This document shows positions 17,841 to 28,386 of a stretch of DNA of 64,000 nucleotides, in pieces (position 1 is the stretch's first letter; every line of letters starts with the position of its first letter). The position numbers were made by a program, and so were the translations under genes. The DNA is from Clostridium sp. KNHs214 (GTDB lineage: Bacteria; Bacillota; Clostridia; Clostridiales; Clostridiaceae). Below the pieces are notes generated by a model. The model was not told where the DNA came from, did no database searches, and saw only the letters and a list, made by a program, of their open reading frames with translations. The DNA lies in contig NZ_JQMW01000009.1 in assembly GCF_000744935.1 (NCBI RefSeq), positions 806,001 to 870,000 on the forward strand, read 5' to 3'.

Positions 17841-17874
17841 CTATATAGGAACCGTCAAGCATGATAATTAACTA

Positions 17875-17916
17875 AGATAACATCTGATGAAGGAAGAAAT
17901 CCTTCTTCTGTTATCT
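17875..17916. other. Hairpin between IS110 element and mutS
   Basis: AGATAACA pairs with TGTTATCT and an inner GAAGGA pairs with TCCTTC. It has no T tail on the plus strand, so it is more likely a leader or element-end structure than a terminator. Confidence 0.5.
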
Positions 17917-17987
17917 ATTATAGAAACAATTAAATTGAGATGAGTAGTCTTAATGACTACATCATTATTATACAAGGAGGTAAAAAT

Positions 17988-20780
17988 ATGAGCTTAACAC
18001 CTATGATGAAGCAATATTTAGAGGTAAAAGAGCGTTGTGAGGATTGTATATTGTTTTTTAGATTAGGAGACTTTTACGAAATGTTCTTTAAGGATGCAGA
18101 GACTGCATCTAGAGAATTAGAACTGGTGTTGACAGGAAGAGATTGTGGACTTGAAGAGAGAGCTCCTATGTGTGGAATACCCTATCATGCAGCAAGTAAC
18201 TATATAAGCAGGTTAGTGCAAAAAGGTTATAAAATTGCTATATGTGAGCAGTTAGAGGATCCTGCTTTGGCAAAGGGAATAGTTAAAAGGGATATAATTA
18301 AAATAGTAACTCCAGGAACTTTTACAGACTCATCTTTTTTAAATGAAGGTGAGAACAACTACATAATGAGTTTGTTTAGTAACGAAGCTACAGGAGTATG
18401 TGGTATGAGTTTTTCTGATATTTCCACAGGAGAATTTAACTGTACTTTATGTCCCAATAATATAAGTACTATATTAGATGAAATATCTAAGTTTCATCCA
18501 AGAGAGATTCTTATACAGCAAAATTTAGATGAAAAATTAGTAAAAGCTATAATGGAGAAATTCAATATTTCTTTTTCAAAGTATGATAATGAGTATTTTT
18601 GTACTAATAGTTTAAAAAACATAAATAATCATTTTAAAACGTTAGATACTAAAGACATAGACGATTGTATATTGTATTCTTGTAATGGATTATTGAATTA
18701 TATAAAGGATACTCAAAAGATAACATTGTCTAATATAGATGTGATAAACATATACAATATAGTTGACTATTTAACTATAGATGCCAATTCTAGAAGAAAT
18801 CTAGAACTTACAGAAACCCTTAGGGATAAAACTAAAAAGGGCTCTCTTCTTTGGGTTTTAGATAAAACTAGTACTGCCATGGGCACTAGAGAATTAAGAA
18901 GATGGATAGATCAGCCCTTAGTTAGAAAATGTGAAATAGATGAAAGATTAGATAGTGTTAAAGAATTAGTTGAAAGTATATCTTTAACAGAGGATCTAAA
19001 AATTGCTCTAAAAGAAATATATGATATAGAGAGATTGGCAGGAAAGATATCCTCCCAAAGTATAAATGCTAAGGAAATGATAGCTTTAAAAAATTCTATA
19101 AGCAATATACCAAAGGTAAAGGAGATTCTATCTAAATTTAAAAGTAGTTTATTTAAAAAAATGTATCGTAATTTAGACGAATTGGAGGATATATATAATC
19201 TAATTAACGAATCTATAAATGAAAACCCATCTCTTTCTTTAAAAGAAGGGGATATAATAAAGGATGGCTTTAATCCATCAGTAGATGAGCTTAGAGGTGC
19301 TAAAACTCATGGTAAAGAGTGGATTGCAAGGCTTGAAAATAGTGAAAAAGAAGTTACAGGTATAAAGTCTTTAAAAGTAGGGTTTAATAAAGTTTTTGGA
19401 TATTTTATTGAGATTAGAAAGACAAACTTAGAATTAGTTCCTAAGGACAGATATATAAGAAAACAAACTCTTGCCAATGCAGAGAGATATATAACTGAGG
19501 AATTAAAGGAAGTGGAAGAAAAACTTTTAGGAGCAGAAGGAAAATTAATAGACTTAGAATACAGTATATTTGTAGAAATAAGAGAAAAAATAGAAAAGGA
19601 AATAGGAAGGCTGAAAAATTCAGCAAAAATAATATCTGCAGTAGACTGTCTATGTTCTTTAGCTACAGTAGCACTGGAAAATAATTACTGTAAACCTAAC
19701 ATAAATGAAAAGGGAAATATAAATATAGCAGGTGGAAGGCATCCAGTAGTTGAAAAAGTTATAAACACAGGAAGTTTTATAGAAAATGATGTTTTGCTAG
19801 ATCAAGGCAGTAATAGATTTTTATTAATTACTGGTCCTAATATGGCAGGAAAATCAACTTATATGAGACAAATAGCTTTAATAACAATATTAGCTCAAAT
19901 GGGAAGTTTTGTTCCGGCTAAATCTGCTGATATAAGTATATGTGATAAAATATTTACAAGAATAGGTGCTTCTGATGACTTAGCCTCTGGAAAAAGTACC
20001 TTTATGGTAGAGATGTGGGAAGTAGCTAACATACTTAAAAATGCTACAAATAAGAGTTTAATTTTACTAGATGAAGTAGGACGTGGAACTAGCACTTACG
20101 ATGGGCTCAGCATAGCTTGGGCAGTGATAGAATACATTTGTTCTACCCCTCATTTAAAAAGCAAAACATTATTTGCTACTCATTATCATGAGCTTACAAA
20201 ATTAGAAGGGAAAATAGATGGGCTTAAAAATTATTCTGTTTCTGTAAAAGAGGATGGAAAAGACATAGTTTTTCTTCGTAAAATTGTAGAGGGGGGAGCA
20301 GATCAGTCCTATGGTATTCAAGTAGCTAAATTAGCAGGTTTACCTGAAGATGTCTTAAAGAGAGCAGATGAGATATTAAAGGATTTAGAGGGAGAAAATA
20401 ATAAGTATGTGGTAAAAGAAGTGGGAGATTATGTACATTGTAATGCAGAAACAATTACAAATTCTATAAAAGATACAGATGGCAAATCAAAGAGTTATTC
20501 AAAAGTAGATGAAGTTGCTTTGGATTTGCAAAGGGAAATCAAGGAAAGTAAGGGTATAAATAAAACTAATGAAAATAATAAAAATAGTAAAATCAGTGAT
20601 ATAAATGAAATCAATGATATAATAAAAGAAAATAGTAGCATGTTAACACAATTGAATTTTTCAGATATAGAGAAGGAAAATTTGCTAAACTATATTAAAA
20701 GTATAGATGTGCTTAAATTAAATCCTATGGAAGGCTTTAATAAATTGTATGAAATAATAGAGAGGGCAAAATCCATTTAG
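17988..20780 (+). CDS. mutS: DNA mismatch repair ATPase MutS
   Basis: Recognises base mismatches and small loops and, with MutL, starts mismatch repair. The 930-residue protein has the mismatch-reading Phe-x-Glu in [11 protein letters not shown] (near residue 25-35), the connector, lever and clamp domains, then the ATPase with Walker [13 protein letters not shown] (about 617-628), Walker [15 protein letters not shown] (about 694-707) and ATHYHEL. After the ATPase there is a longer-than-usual low-complexity linker rich in Lys/Asn/Ser (about 805-880) before the C-terminal helical tail. The start at 17988 is set by a perfect AAGGAGG; an upstream ATG in frame is not supported. The IS110 insertion lies directly upstream. 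Confidence 0.97.
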   Translation: MSLTPMMKQYLEVKERCEDCILFFRLGDFYEMFFKDAETASRELELVLTGRDCGLEERAPMCGIPYHAASNYISRLVQKGYKIAICEQLEDPALAKGIVKRDIIKIVTPGTFTDSSFLNEGENNYIMSLFSNEATGVCGMSFSDISTGEFNCTLCPNNISTILDEISKFHPREILIQQNLDEKLVKAIMEKFNISFSKYDNEYFCTNSLKNINNHFKTLDTKDIDDCILYSCNGLLNYIKDTQKITLSNIDVINIYNIVDYLTIDANSRRNLELTETLRDKTKKGSLLWVLDKTSTAMGTRELRRWIDQPLVRKCEIDERLDSVKELVESISLTEDLKIALKEIYDIERLAGKISSQSINAKEMIALKNSISNIPKVKEILSKFKSSLFKKMYRNLDELEDIYNLINESINENPSLSLKEGDIIKDGFNPSVDELRGAKTHGKEWIARLENSEKEVTGIKSLKVGFNKVFGYFIEIRKTNLELVPKDRYIRKQTLANAERYITEELKEVEEKLLGAEGKLIDLEYSIFVEIREKIEKEIGRLKNSAKIISAVDCLCSLATVALENNYCKPNINEKGNINIAGGRHPVVEKVINTGSFIENDVLLDQGSNRFLLITGPNMAGKSTYMRQIALITILAQMGSFVPAKSADISICDKIFTRIGASDDLASGKSTFMVEMWEVANILKNATNKSLILLDEVGRGTSTYDGLSIAWAVIEYICSTPHLKSKTLFATHYHELTKLEGKIDGLKNYSVSVKEDGKDIVFLRKIVEGGADQSYGIQVAKLAGLPEDVLKRADEILKDLEGENNKYVVKEVGDYVHCNAETITNSIKDTDGKSKSYSKVDEVALDLQREIKESKGINKTNENNKNSKISDINEINDIIKENSSMLTQLNFSDIEKENLLNYIKSIDVLKLNPMEGFNKLYEIIERAKSI

Positions 20781-20862
20781 ATAAAGTTTTATATTTGGTG
20801 ATTGGTATATAAGAGTAAATTTATTAATAAGTAAGATTATATATTTATGCAGAGGTGATCAT

Positions 20863-22881
20863 TTGAAGAGAATTAATTTATTAGATGAACAAACCTGTAA
20901 TAAAATAGCAGCAGGAGAAGTTATAGAGAGACCTTTCTCTGTGGTGAAAGAATTGATTGAAAATAGCATAGATGCAAAGTCTAAAAATATATCTGTATAT
21001 ATAGAAGAGGGTGGACAAAAAAGTATAAAAATAGTTGATGACGGAATAGGAATTCATCCTGAAGATGTTGAGCGAGCATTTTTACCTCATGCTACCAGCA
21101 AAATTAAAGATGCAGATGACATTTTTAAAATAAGTACTTTGGGATTTAGGGGAGAGGCACTAGCTAGTATTGCCTCCGTATCCCAAACTATAATGAAATC
21201 TAAAAAGGCAGATTTTGATTATGGAAAAGAAATATGTATAGATGGTGGAGTAAAAACTTATATTAAAGATATAGGTTTTAATACTGGGACTTCAATAGAT
21301 GTAAATAATCTATTTTATAACGTACCAGCTAGACAAAAGTTTCTAAAATCTAGTGCTAGAGAATCAGCTCTTATATCGGATATTGTATCTAGATTAGCTC
21401 TTGTGAATACAGATATAGCTTTTAAATTAGAAAGTAACGGGAGAAAGGTTATAACTACTTATGGTAATGACAATATGAAAGATGCTATAAGAGCTATATT
21501 TGGAAAAGAAGTTGTGGATAATATATGGTATTTTGAAGGACATAGTGACATTGCATCTGTATATGGCTATGTAGGAAATGAATCTATAAGCAGAAAAAGT
21601 AGAAATAAACAAAGTATATTTGTAAACAAACGATATATAAAAAGTAGTTTAATTACTGCAGCAGTAGAAAATGCTTTTAAATCATTTCTTACAGTTAATA
21701 AGTTTCCTTTTTTTGTGTTATTTTTAGATGTATACCCTGAATTTATAGATGTAAATGTGCATCCTACAAAATCAGAGATAAAATTCAGTGATGATAGACA
21801 TATATTTAAGTTAGTTTTTAATTCAGTTCACAAAGCTATAAGTGAAAATTTAAGAGAAACATTTTTTATAAATGAAGATGAAGAAAAGGAAGAAACTAGA
21901 GAAGAGATTACCCAAGTAACTATACCTATTGATTTAAAATCTTCTAATAGTGCTGAACACATAGGTTCAGATGTTAGTATAAATAACGATGTAAATCAAA
22001 ATGTAAATCATGAAAATGTTATGGAATCTAATTCAGATAGTATTGGCTCGAAAGGTATAGATAACTATGGTGAAGAGCGTAAAACACACATAGGAACAAG
22101 TTATTGGTATAGAGATAGTAATAATAATATAAAAGATACAAAAGAAAGAAGTTATGTAAAAAGCAAAGAACTCAATACTAAATATGAAAATGCGGGTAAT
22201 GATGGCAGCGAAGAAAATAAGGGTGATGAGAAAAAAAACTATGATGTTATTAAAGAAATTAATTATAACGGAGAAAATCAATACAGCAAAGAAACTTCTT
22301 TTTTCCCGGACATAAATATAATAGGACAATTTAATAACTCATATATAATAGGAGAATATAATAAAGAGTTGTATATAATAGATCAACATGCTGCTCATGA
22401 AAAGATATTATTTGAAAGATATTTGGATGAAATATCTAAAAGAGATGTAGTAGTACAGGGATTACTATCTCCTTTAATAATACAATTGACTCATGATGAT
22501 TTCGCATATTATAAAGAAAATGAAGATACTTTTAAGGAATTAGGTTTTGTTATAGAGGAATTTGGTATTAATTCAATATACATAAGGGAAGTGCCAATTA
22601 TATTGAATGAGTCGAATATAAAGAATCTATTCTTTGATATACTCAATAATTTAAAAAATATGGGTTCTGGAAAAATAACACAAGTTAAATATAATAAGAT
22701 AGCTTCAATGGCATGTAAGGCAGCTGTAAAAGCCAATGATAAACTTTCCATTATGGAAATGCAAAAACTTATAGAGGATTTAAAAACTACAAGAGAACCT
22801 TTCAACTGTCCTCATGGACGACCAACTATTATAAAAGTAACTTTAACAGAGCTTGAAAGACGTTTTAAAAGAATACAATAA
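20863..22881 (+). CDS. mutL: DNA mismatch repair protein MutL
   Basis: Couples MutS to strand removal. The 672-residue protein has the GHKL ATPase motifs ([29 protein letters not shown]) in residues 1-330, a very variable Asn/Ser/Glu-rich linker (about 340-480) and a C-terminal dimerisation domain. That domain contains [12 protein letters not shown], matching the metal-binding endonuclease motif DQHA-x2-E-x4-E, with ACKAAV and CPHGRPT, so this MutL should nick DNA, as expected for bacteria without MutH. The start is TTG at 20863 with AGAGGTGATC upstream. It is 14 bases from miaA. Confidence 0.97.
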   Translation: MKRINLLDEQTCNKIAAGEVIERPFSVVKELIENSIDAKSKNISVYIEEGGQKSIKIVDDGIGIHPEDVERAFLPHATSKIKDADDIFKISTLGFRGEALASIASVSQTIMKSKKADFDYGKEICIDGGVKTYIKDIGFNTGTSIDVNNLFYNVPARQKFLKSSARESALISDIVSRLALVNTDIAFKLESNGRKVITTYGNDNMKDAIRAIFGKEVVDNIWYFEGHSDIASVYGYVGNESISRKSRNKQSIFVNKRYIKSSLITAAVENAFKSFLTVNKFPFFVLFLDVYPEFIDVNVHPTKSEIKFSDDRHIFKLVFNSVHKAISENLRETFFINEDEEKEETREEITQVTIPIDLKSSNSAEHIGSDVSINNDVNQNVNHENVMESNSDSIGSKGIDNYGEERKTHIGTSYWYRDSNNNIKDTKERSYVKSKELNTKYENAGNDGSEENKGDEKKNYDVIKEINYNGENQYSKETSFFPDINIIGQFNNSYIIGEYNKELYIIDQHAAHEKILFERYLDEISKRDVVVQGLLSPLIIQLTHDDFAYYKENEDTFKELGFVIEEFGINSIYIREVPIILNESNIKNLFFDILNNLKNMGSGKITQVKYNKIASMACKAAVKANDKLSIMEMQKLIEDLKTTREPFNCPHGRPTIIKVTLTELERRFKRIQ

Positions 22882-22895
22882 ATAAGGAGACAAGT

Positions 22896-23828
22896 ATGAA
22901 TAAATTAGTTATAATAGCAGGCCCTACAGCAGTGGGAAAAACAAATATATCTATAAAAGTAGCTGAAAAAATATACGGAGAAATTATATCCGCTGACTCA
23001 ATGCAAATATATAAATATATGGATATTGGTTCTGCTAAAATAACTCCTGAGGAAATGCAGGGCATACCACATTATATGATAGATGAAGTGGAGCCAAATA
23101 AAGAATTTAGTGTAGCGGAGTTTAAAAATAGGGGAGAGAAGTGCATAAAGGAAATATATAATAAAAACAAAATACCTATGATTGTAGGTGGTACGGGTCT
23201 TTATATAAATTCAATAATATACAATTATAATTTTACTAATACAGATAAGGATGAGGAGTATAGAGAATACCTTCACTGTTTAGCAGAGGAAAAGGGAAAG
23301 AAATACATACATTCTATGCTAAAAGAGGTGGATATGGATTCTTATGAAAGATTATTTCCTAATGATTTAAAGAGGGTAGTAAGAGCTCTTGAGGTATTTA
23401 AAAGTACAGGTAAAACTATAGGGGAATTTACCAAAGAACAGGAAAAAAATTTATATAATATACCTTATAATTTGAAATATTATGTTTTAAATATGAATAG
23501 GGAAAAGTTATATGATAGAATTAATAGAAGAGTAGATATAATGTTAGAAAAAGGATTAATAGAAGAGGTTATAAAATTACGCAATATGGGTTATAATTCA
23601 AATATGCAGTCAATGAAAGGTATAGGATATAAGGAAATATTATATTATTTAGAGGGAAATATAAGTTTAGATGAAGCTATATATTTAATTAAAAAGGGAA
23701 GTAGAAACTATGCTAAAAGACAACTAACTTGGTTTAGAAAAGACCCAAGAGCAGTTTGGATTAATAAAGAGGACTTTAATGATGAAGAAGAGATTATTAA
23801 TTTTATAGTAGAGCATACTAAAAAATAA
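22896..23828 (+). CDS. miaA: tRNA dimethylallyltransferase
   Basis: Transfers the dimethylallyl group from DMAPP to A37 of tRNAs, giving the substrate for MiaB. The 310-residue protein has the P-loop [11 protein letters not shown] (about 8-18), [15 protein letters not shown] (about 35-49), [10 protein letters not shown] (about 94-103) and the C-terminal [10 protein letters not shown] and [12 protein letters not shown] segments. Its start follows AAGGAGACAAGT, 14 bases after the mutL stop, so mutS-mutL-miaA-hfq are one operon. The IspH product pathway supplies DMAPP. Confidence 0.96.
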   Translation: MNKLVIIAGPTAVGKTNISIKVAEKIYGEIISADSMQIYKYMDIGSAKITPEEMQGIPHYMIDEVEPNKEFSVAEFKNRGEKCIKEIYNKNKIPMIVGGTGLYINSIIYNYNFTNTDKDEEYREYLHCLAEEKGKKYIHSMLKEVDMDSYERLFPNDLKRVVRALEVFKSTGKTIGEFTKEQEKNLYNIPYNLKYYVLNMNREKLYDRINRRVDIMLEKGLIEEVIKLRNMGYNSNMQSMKGIGYKEILYYLEGNISLDEAIYLIKKGSRNYAKRQLTWFRKDPRAVWINKEDFNDEEEIINFIVEHTKK

Positions 23829-23898
23829 GTTAAAAATAGAGGAATTTTAATATTTTTATAGAATGATATAAATTAAAACATATGGAGGGTGAGAATCT

Positions 23899-24141
23899 AT
23901 GAGCAAAACTATTAATAACTTACAAGATGTATTCTTAAACAATGCTAGAAAAAATAAAATCCCAGTTACTATACACCTAACCAACGGGTTTCAATTAAGA
24001 GGTAATGTAAAAGGTTTTGATAATTTTATAGTTATTCTTAATTGTGAAGGAAAACAAATGATGATATATAAACATGCTATGTCTACTATAACTCCTTTAA
24101 GACCTATATTATTTTCTGGAGACAATGATAGCGAAGTATAA
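23899..24141 (+). CDS. hfq: RNA chaperone Hfq
   Basis: A hexameric Sm-like protein that binds sRNAs and A-rich mRNA segments. The 80-residue protein has the Sm1 motif ([24 protein letters not shown], given here only as its position, about 25-48) and the Sm2 [10 protein letters not shown] (about 58-67). There is a short, polar C-terminal tail with Asp/Ser/Glu, as in Firmicutes. The start has GGAGGGTGAGAATCT. Last gene of the mutSL-miaA operon, with a terminator about 80 bases on. The miaA-hfq order is widely conserved. Confidence 0.96.
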   Translation: MSKTINNLQDVFLNNARKNKIPVTIHLTNGFQLRGNVKGFDNFIVILNCEGKQMMIYKHAMSTITPLRPILFSGDNDSEV

Positions 24142-24220
24142 AGATAAAGTATAAAAGTAATTACTAAATAACCCCAGGAATTAATAAGATGTGTATATTA
24201 TAACATATAGTCGTGGTATA

Positions 24221-24254
24221 AAAAGAATGGGCGAATAATTGCCTATTCTTTTTT
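24221..24254 (+). terminator. Terminator of the mutSL-miaA-hfq operon
   Basis: AAAAGAATGGGC and GCCTATTCTTTTTT form a stem with one mismatch and a T tail. Confidence 0.8.
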
Positions 24255-24302
24255 AATGTGCTAATATAATTAAGTATTTGTTTTTAAGGAGGATTAATAA
24301 GT

Positions 24303-25592
24303 ATGATAGATTTAACTAAAGATGTTTTAAAAAAACATTATAATATAAGTGATAACGTAATAGAATTATATGAAAAGTCCCTTAAAGATGTGGAGGATAT
24401 ATTTAAGGAATTAGATTCAATAAGAGAATTTAATCAAATTAAAGTATTAAATGCACTTCAGGAAGAGAGAATAAGCGAAAGTCATTTTACCAACAGTACT
24501 GGGTATGGATATGGGGATATGGGAAGAGATAGCTTAGATAAGGTGTACGCTAGAATATTCAATACAGAAGCTGCTTTAGTAAGACCTCACTTTGTAAATG
24601 GAACCCATGCTATTGCTACAGCTCTTTTTGGTAATTTAAGACCTGATGATACTATGCTTTCTATTTGTGGTACACCTTATGATACTCTTCATGGTATAAT
24701 AGGGATTAACAAAGAAGAAAACATTGGATCTCTTAGAAATTACGGAGTTAAGTATAGACAAATAGACTTAATGGAAGATGGAAGAGTTAATTTAAATGAA
24801 GTAGAAAAAATATTAAAAGAAGATAAAAGCATAAAATTAGTACATATTCAAAGATCTACAGGTTATGGATGGAGAAAAGCTCTTTCTATAGATGATATTG
24901 AAGAGATAATCAATTGTGTTAAAAGTGTTAAGAAAGATGCTATATGCTTCGTAGACAATTGTTATGGGGAATTTATAGATATAAAAGAACCTACAGATGT
25001 TGGTGCTGATTTAGTGGCAGGTTCTTTAATTAAAAATATTGGTGGTGGAATAGCTCCTACTGGAGGATATGTTGCAGGCAAAAGAGAATATGTACAGCAA
25101 GCTGCCTTTAGATTAACTACTCCAGGTATAGGAGGAGAATGTGGCTCTACTTTTGGTGTAGTGAGATTATTTTATCAAGGATTGTTCTTAGCACCTCATA
25201 TATCTATAGAAGCATTAAAGGGAGCTATATTATGTGCTAGAATTATGGAGTTAGCTGGCTTTGAAGTTTTACCTAAATTTGATGATAAAAGAAGTGATAT
25301 AATACAAGCTATAAAATTTAATGATAAGGATAAACTTATTAATTTCTGCAAGGGGATTCAAAAAGGTTCTCCAATAGACTCCTTTGTTGAATGTGAACCT
25401 TGGGATATGCCTGGATATGACGATCAGGTTATAATGGCTGCAGGAGCTTTTGTTCAAGGAGCTTCTATAGAGTTATCTGCTGATGCCCCAATAAGGGAAC
25501 CCTATATTGCATATTTACAAGGTGGACTTACATTTGAGCATGTTAAAATTGCTATATTAATAGCTTTGTCAAAGGTTTTAGCAACTTCATAG
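24303..25592 (+). CDS. YnbB-type methionine gamma-lyase family protein
   Basis: A 429-residue PLP enzyme of the family annotated as methionine gamma-lyase-like or aluminium-resistance protein (B. subtilis YnbB). It has the family box SHFTNSTGYGYGDMGRD (about 60-76), RPHFVNGTHAIATALFG, CFVDNCYGEF (about 217-226), and the PLP lysine in GSLIKNIGGGIAPTGGYVAG (about 240-259). The fold is related to Cys/Met metabolism enzymes; true activity in bacteria is poorly defined. The gene between hfq and lexA is a conserved arrangement in Firmicutes. Start ATG at 24303 follows AAGGAGGATTAATAAGT. Confidence 0.85.
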   Translation: MIDLTKDVLKKHYNISDNVIELYEKSLKDVEDIFKELDSIREFNQIKVLNALQEERISESHFTNSTGYGYGDMGRDSLDKVYARIFNTEAALVRPHFVNGTHAIATALFGNLRPDDTMLSICGTPYDTLHGIIGINKEENIGSLRNYGVKYRQIDLMEDGRVNLNEVEKILKEDKSIKLVHIQRSTGYGWRKALSIDDIEEIINCVKSVKKDAICFVDNCYGEFIDIKEPTDVGADLVAGSLIKNIGGGIAPTGGYVAGKREYVQQAAFRLTTPGIGGECGSTFGVVRLFYQGLFLAPHISIEALKGAILCARIMELAGFEVLPKFDDKRSDIIQAIKFNDKDKLINFCKGIQKGSPIDSFVECEPWDMPGYDDQVIMAAGAFVQGASIELSADAPIREPYIAYLQGGLTFEHVKIAILIALSKVLATS

Positions 25593-25595
25593 AAC

Positions 25596-25701
25596 AAATA
25601 AAAAGACACTCTTATTTAAATTAGTACCTATAGCCTATATACTTTTAGTGTTTAGTATACGGGCTAGGTACTAGCTTATTAAGAAAGTGTCTTTATTTAT
25701 T
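25596..25701. terminator. Long imperfect hairpin between convergent genes
   Basis: AAAGACACT pairs with AGTGTCTTT, and an inner TAGTACCTATAGCC pairs with GGGCTAGGTACTA, giving a two-storey, about 105-nt hairpin between the YnbB-like gene and convergent lexA. The outer stem with A/T flanks can end transcription in both directions, but the inner arm is larger than a usual terminator needs. Confidence 0.65.
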
Positions 25702-25744
25702 ATACACATTATTTAGTATGCATTATGCCGCAGCCCATTAGTGT

Positions 25745-26362
25745 TTATTGGTATTTTCTGTATATAGCTACTAGTTTACCTATAATTTCACAAGAATCTA
25801 CTATAATAGGATCCATTGTTTTATTTTCTGGCTGTAGTCTTATATGATCTGTCTCTTTGAAAAATCTTTTTATTGTAGCTTCCTTATCTATTAAGGCAAC
25901 TACAATATCACCATTTTCTGCAGTATTAATTTTCTCAATAACTGCTAAGTCTCCATCTTGTATACCAGCTTCAATCATACTCTCGCCTTGAATTGTCAAT
26001 ATGAAGAGCTCATTATTACTTTTAACAAAATTAATTGGTAGAGAAAAGTAATCTTCAATATTTTCTACGGCTAAAATTGGCTGTCCGGCAGTTACACTTC
26101 CTACTATAGGAATGTTAACTAATTCTTTTCTTTTCATTGTGTTTTCTACTATTTCTATAGCTCTTGGTTTAGTGTGATCTCTTATTATAAGGCCCTTTTT
26201 TTCTAGTTTCGATAAATGACTATGGACAGTAGATGTAGAACTTAAACCTACTGCTTTACATATTTCTCTTACTGAAGGGGGATAGCCTCTTTCCATAGTT
26301 ATATCCTTTATATATTGATATATTTCACTTTGTTTAGTAGACACTCTACCCACTTTAATCAT
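25745..26362 (-). CDS. lexA: SOS repressor LexA
   Basis: Represses DNA-damage genes and self-cleaves when RecA is activated. The 205-residue protein has the N-terminal winged helix ([24 protein letters not shown], roughly residues 22-45), the Ala-Gly cleavage site in [10 protein letters not shown] (about 88-97), the nucleophilic Ser in [10 protein letters not shown] (about 126-135) and the catalytic Lys in [13 protein letters not shown] (about 154-166). The start has GAGGAGATG. A GAAC-N4-GTTT box lies about 115 bases upstream, shared with the divergent Cys-rich gene. Confidence 0.96.
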   Translation of the reverse strand: MIKVGRVSTKQSEIYQYIKDITMERGYPPSVREICKAVGLSSTSTVHSHLSKLEKKGLIIRDHTKPRAIEIVENTMKRKELVNIPIVGSVTAGQPILAVENIEDYFSLPINFVKSNNELFILTIQGESMIEAGIQDGDLAVIEKINTAENGDIVVALIDKEATIKRFFKETDHIRLQPENKTMDPIIVDSCEIIGKLVAIYRKYQ

Positions 26363-26475
26363 CTCCTCATCATGGATTACTTATTGAATAATTATCAATT
26401 ATAATGTTATCGTTGTAATAATTGGTGCAATAAGTTTAGCTTGATGAAATTATAGCATATCGGTGCAAAAACATC

Positions 26476-26487
26476 AAACTAGCGTTC
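26476..26487. promoter_or_regulatory. Candidate LexA box
   Basis: The plus strand reads AAACTAGCGTTC; the minus strand reads GAACGCTAGTTT. It matches GAAC-N4-GTTT, the clostridial form of the Gram-positive LexA operator as I recall it. It lies between the divergent starts of lexA and the Cys-rich gene and could control both. Confidence 0.6.
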
Positions 26488-26651
26488 TTGGAAAATAAAT
26501 ACCAATTAATTGAAAAAATAACCATTGCCTTAACTAGATAATTGTTTATCTCTAAATATATCCAATTATCTTCCTAAATCAAATGTTATTGATTAAATTA
26601 ATGTTGTTTGTTATAATAAACTGGTTAAATATGAAATAAAGAGGTGGGTGC

Positions 26652-27053
26652 ATGACTAAAAAATGTATATTCGACAAAAGTAAAGATTGCAATGATTGTG
26701 GTGAATGTTACATATGCGAATTAGATTCTAAAAAGAAGTGCAATAATTGCGGTAAGTGTATGGAAAAAGAAGGCTTTGACCTTAGAGAGATAAAAATTGA
26801 TGAAGTTTTAGATATGCCAGAAGAAATCACTGAATACGAAAACTTGGATGAAGAATTTTGTAGGGATAATAAATATGTAGATTTGATAGATTTACAAAGT
26901 GAAATTTCTGATGGTGATTCTTCAGAAGAAATTGATTTTGAATATATTGAAGATCATGAAGAAATTAAAGAAATTTTAGACAATGAAAATGAATTTAATA
27001 AAATGGCTGATGAAGTATTTCCAGGCCTTATAAAAATAGCTAGGAAGAGATAA
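26652..27053 (+). CDS. Cys-rich acidic protein divergent from lexA, unknown
   Basis: A 133-residue protein of unknown function. The first 36 residues hold eight cysteines: Cys5, then 13, 16, 19 and 22 in CxxC spacing, then 30, 33 and 36 in CxxC spacing. This could bind two metal ions or iron-sulfur clusters, though no classical ferredoxin or zinc-ribbon pattern is matched. The rest is strongly acidic (many Asp/Glu, predicted pI low) with one more Cys at 70. Good AGAGGTGGGTG leader. It is transcribed away from lexA with a candidate LexA box between them. It has its own terminator overlapping the stop. Confidence 0.75.
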   Translation: MTKKCIFDKSKDCNDCGECYICELDSKKKCNNCGKCMEKEGFDLREIKIDEVLDMPEEITEYENLDEEFCRDNKYVDLIDLQSEISDGDSSEEIDFEYIEDHEEIKEILDNENEFNKMADEVFPGLIKIARKR

Positions 27054-27075
27054 ATTCTTCTAGCTATTTTTTTAT
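27033..27075 (+). terminator. Terminator of the Cys-rich gene
   Basis: AAATAGCTAG-GAAGA pairs with TCTTCTAGCTATTT and is followed by a T run. The stop codon lies in the loop. Confidence 0.88.
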
Positions 27076-27156
27076 GTATATGTATAATAACTATTATATA
27101 TGTACTATAATAGGACACAATATATTTAAATAATAAAATAGTTTATTAAAATCAAA

Positions 27157-27214
27157 ATTCAACCAATAAATTAACCAGTTAACTAAAGTTAACTGGTTAA
27201 TTTATTGGTTGAAT
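27157..27214. repeat. Perfect 58-bp palindrome
   Basis: Two 28-base arms match exactly (27157-27184 and 27187-27214) around a 2-base centre. Neither side has a T tract, so it is not a normal terminator. The core, GTTAACTAAAGTTAACT (27178-27194), recurs with one base fewer at 28731-28746, on the other side of the recombinase gene. Confidence 0.85.
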
Positions 27215-27263
27215 AGTTAATTTCACTTGGATGTCAATATGCTAAAAAAAGTAGTTGGAGCTA

Positions 27264-28262
27264 TTATTCTTTAGAAAGAGGATTAGATTTAACTGCTTCG
27301 CGTAATTTTTCATCATCTACATGGGTATAAATCTGGGTAGTAGATATATTTTCATGACCTAATATTTCTTGCAGACTCCTTATATCTACACCACCATGCT
27401 TGTACATTAAAGTTGCTGCAGTATGCCTTAGTTTGTGAGGAGTATATTTTTCTGTATCTAAATTAGCTTTGCCTACATATTTTTTAACCATCATTTCTAT
27501 GGCACGTTTGCTTATTCTTGTGTGGTTTTTATTAAGAAATAGAGCATCTTTATGTTCTATAGGTACCTTACCTATGGTTTTGCCTCTCACTCTTAAATGA
27601 GCTTCTATGGCTTCTAAACAAGCTTTGTTTAAATAAACAGTCCTTTCTTTGTTTCCCTTACCTATAACCGTCAAAATATCACCTTTAATTCGAGATATAT
27701 CTATACTACAAAGCTCAGATATTCTAAGGCCACAGTTTAAGAATAAAATGATTATGCAGTAGTCCCTTTCCTTGTTTGGCCCGTCTATGGCTTTTAATAA
27801 TTTTTTACTTTCATCCAGGGTTAAATAAACAGGGTTTCGCTTATCTATTTTAGGGGATTCTAGTTCTAAAGCTATATTTTCATCTAAAATCTTAGCTTTC
27901 CCGTGCAAATACTTAAAGAAAGATTTTAACGTGGCTACTTTTCGCGCTCTTGCATAAGCACTGTTCTTTCTGTGTTTTTCGGCAAACGATAAAAAAGCGT
28001 AAAGATCAGATAAATTTATTTGTTTTAAAAATGAATTTTGTATATCATTTATAGGAATTTCGTTAAATTTCATAGAACTTGATACATCACCATAATCTTT
28101 ATATATCTTTAGAAATCTAAAAAACATTATTAAATCTACTTTGTATCCATTTATGGTATTTGGAGATTTAGCCTTTATTATTTCTAGATAATTTAAAAAA
28201 TCCATTAAACATTGAGGTAAGTTATTGTTTTTGCTTTTTATTTTTTCGAAATCTAATTCCAT
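27264..28262 (-). CDS. XerC/XerD-like tyrosine recombinase
   Basis: Site-specific recombinase of the kind that resolves chromosome dimers at dif. The 332-residue protein has an N-terminal SAM-like core-binding domain (about 10-125) and the catalytic domain with Arg180 (CGLRISE), Lys near 204 (GKGNKER), His276 and Arg279 (HKLRHTA), His303 (LGHENIS) and the nucleophile Tyr312 (TQIYTH), all present. The start at 28262 is chosen because AGGAGG lies 7 bases upstream. It lies about 390 bases from the dif-like site reported here. Xer-type in overall similarity; a phage-type integrase is less likely as no phage genes are near. Confidence 0.85.
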   Translation of the reverse strand: MELDFEKIKSKNNNLPQCLMDFLNYLEIIKAKSPNTINGYKVDLIMFFRFLKIYKDYGDVSSSMKFNEIPINDIQNSFLKQINLSDLYAFLSFAEKHRKNSAYARARKVATLKSFFKYLHGKAKILDENIALELESPKIDKRNPVYLTLDESKKLLKAIDGPNKERDYCIIILFLNCGLRISELCSIDISRIKGDILTVIGKGNKERTVYLNKACLEAIEAHLRVRGKTIGKVPIEHKDALFLNKNHTRISKRAIEMMVKKYVGKANLDTEKYTPHKLRHTAATLMYKHGGVDIRSLQEILGHENISTTQIYTHVDDEKLREAVKSNPLSKE

Positions 28263-28352
28263 AAAAACCTCCTGGGGCATATATTAGCAAGCTGAATAAT
28301 CGCTATAACCGTTGATTTTATTATACTACAACCATGTCTTTCAATCAATAAT

Positions 28353-28386
28353 TCAACTTCGCTAAATATACATTTAGCGAAGTTGA
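28353..28386. repeat. Perfect 15-bp inverted repeat
   Basis: TCAACTTCGCTAAAT and its exact complement flank a 4-base loop. Downstream plus-strand sequence is A-rich, not T-rich, so no terminator role is evident. It lies in the gene-free stretch between the recombinase start and the dif-like site. Confidence 0.75.

Larger units (their letters stand above)
16255..17870 (-). mobile_element. IS110-family insertion sequence (ends approximate)
   Basis: An insertion between miaB and mutS, transcribed against its neighbours. It consists of one DEDD transposase gene, a long (about 250-nt) untranslated region upstream of the gene, and a short (about 50-nt) downstream end containing the palindrome TTTTGTTAG-A-CTAACAAAA (16261-16279). 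Long upstream and short downstream flanks are the layout of the IS110 group, in contrast to the IS1111 group. IS110 elements lack terminal inverted repeats, so exact ends cannot be set by eye; the positions given are estimates. Confidence 0.7.
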
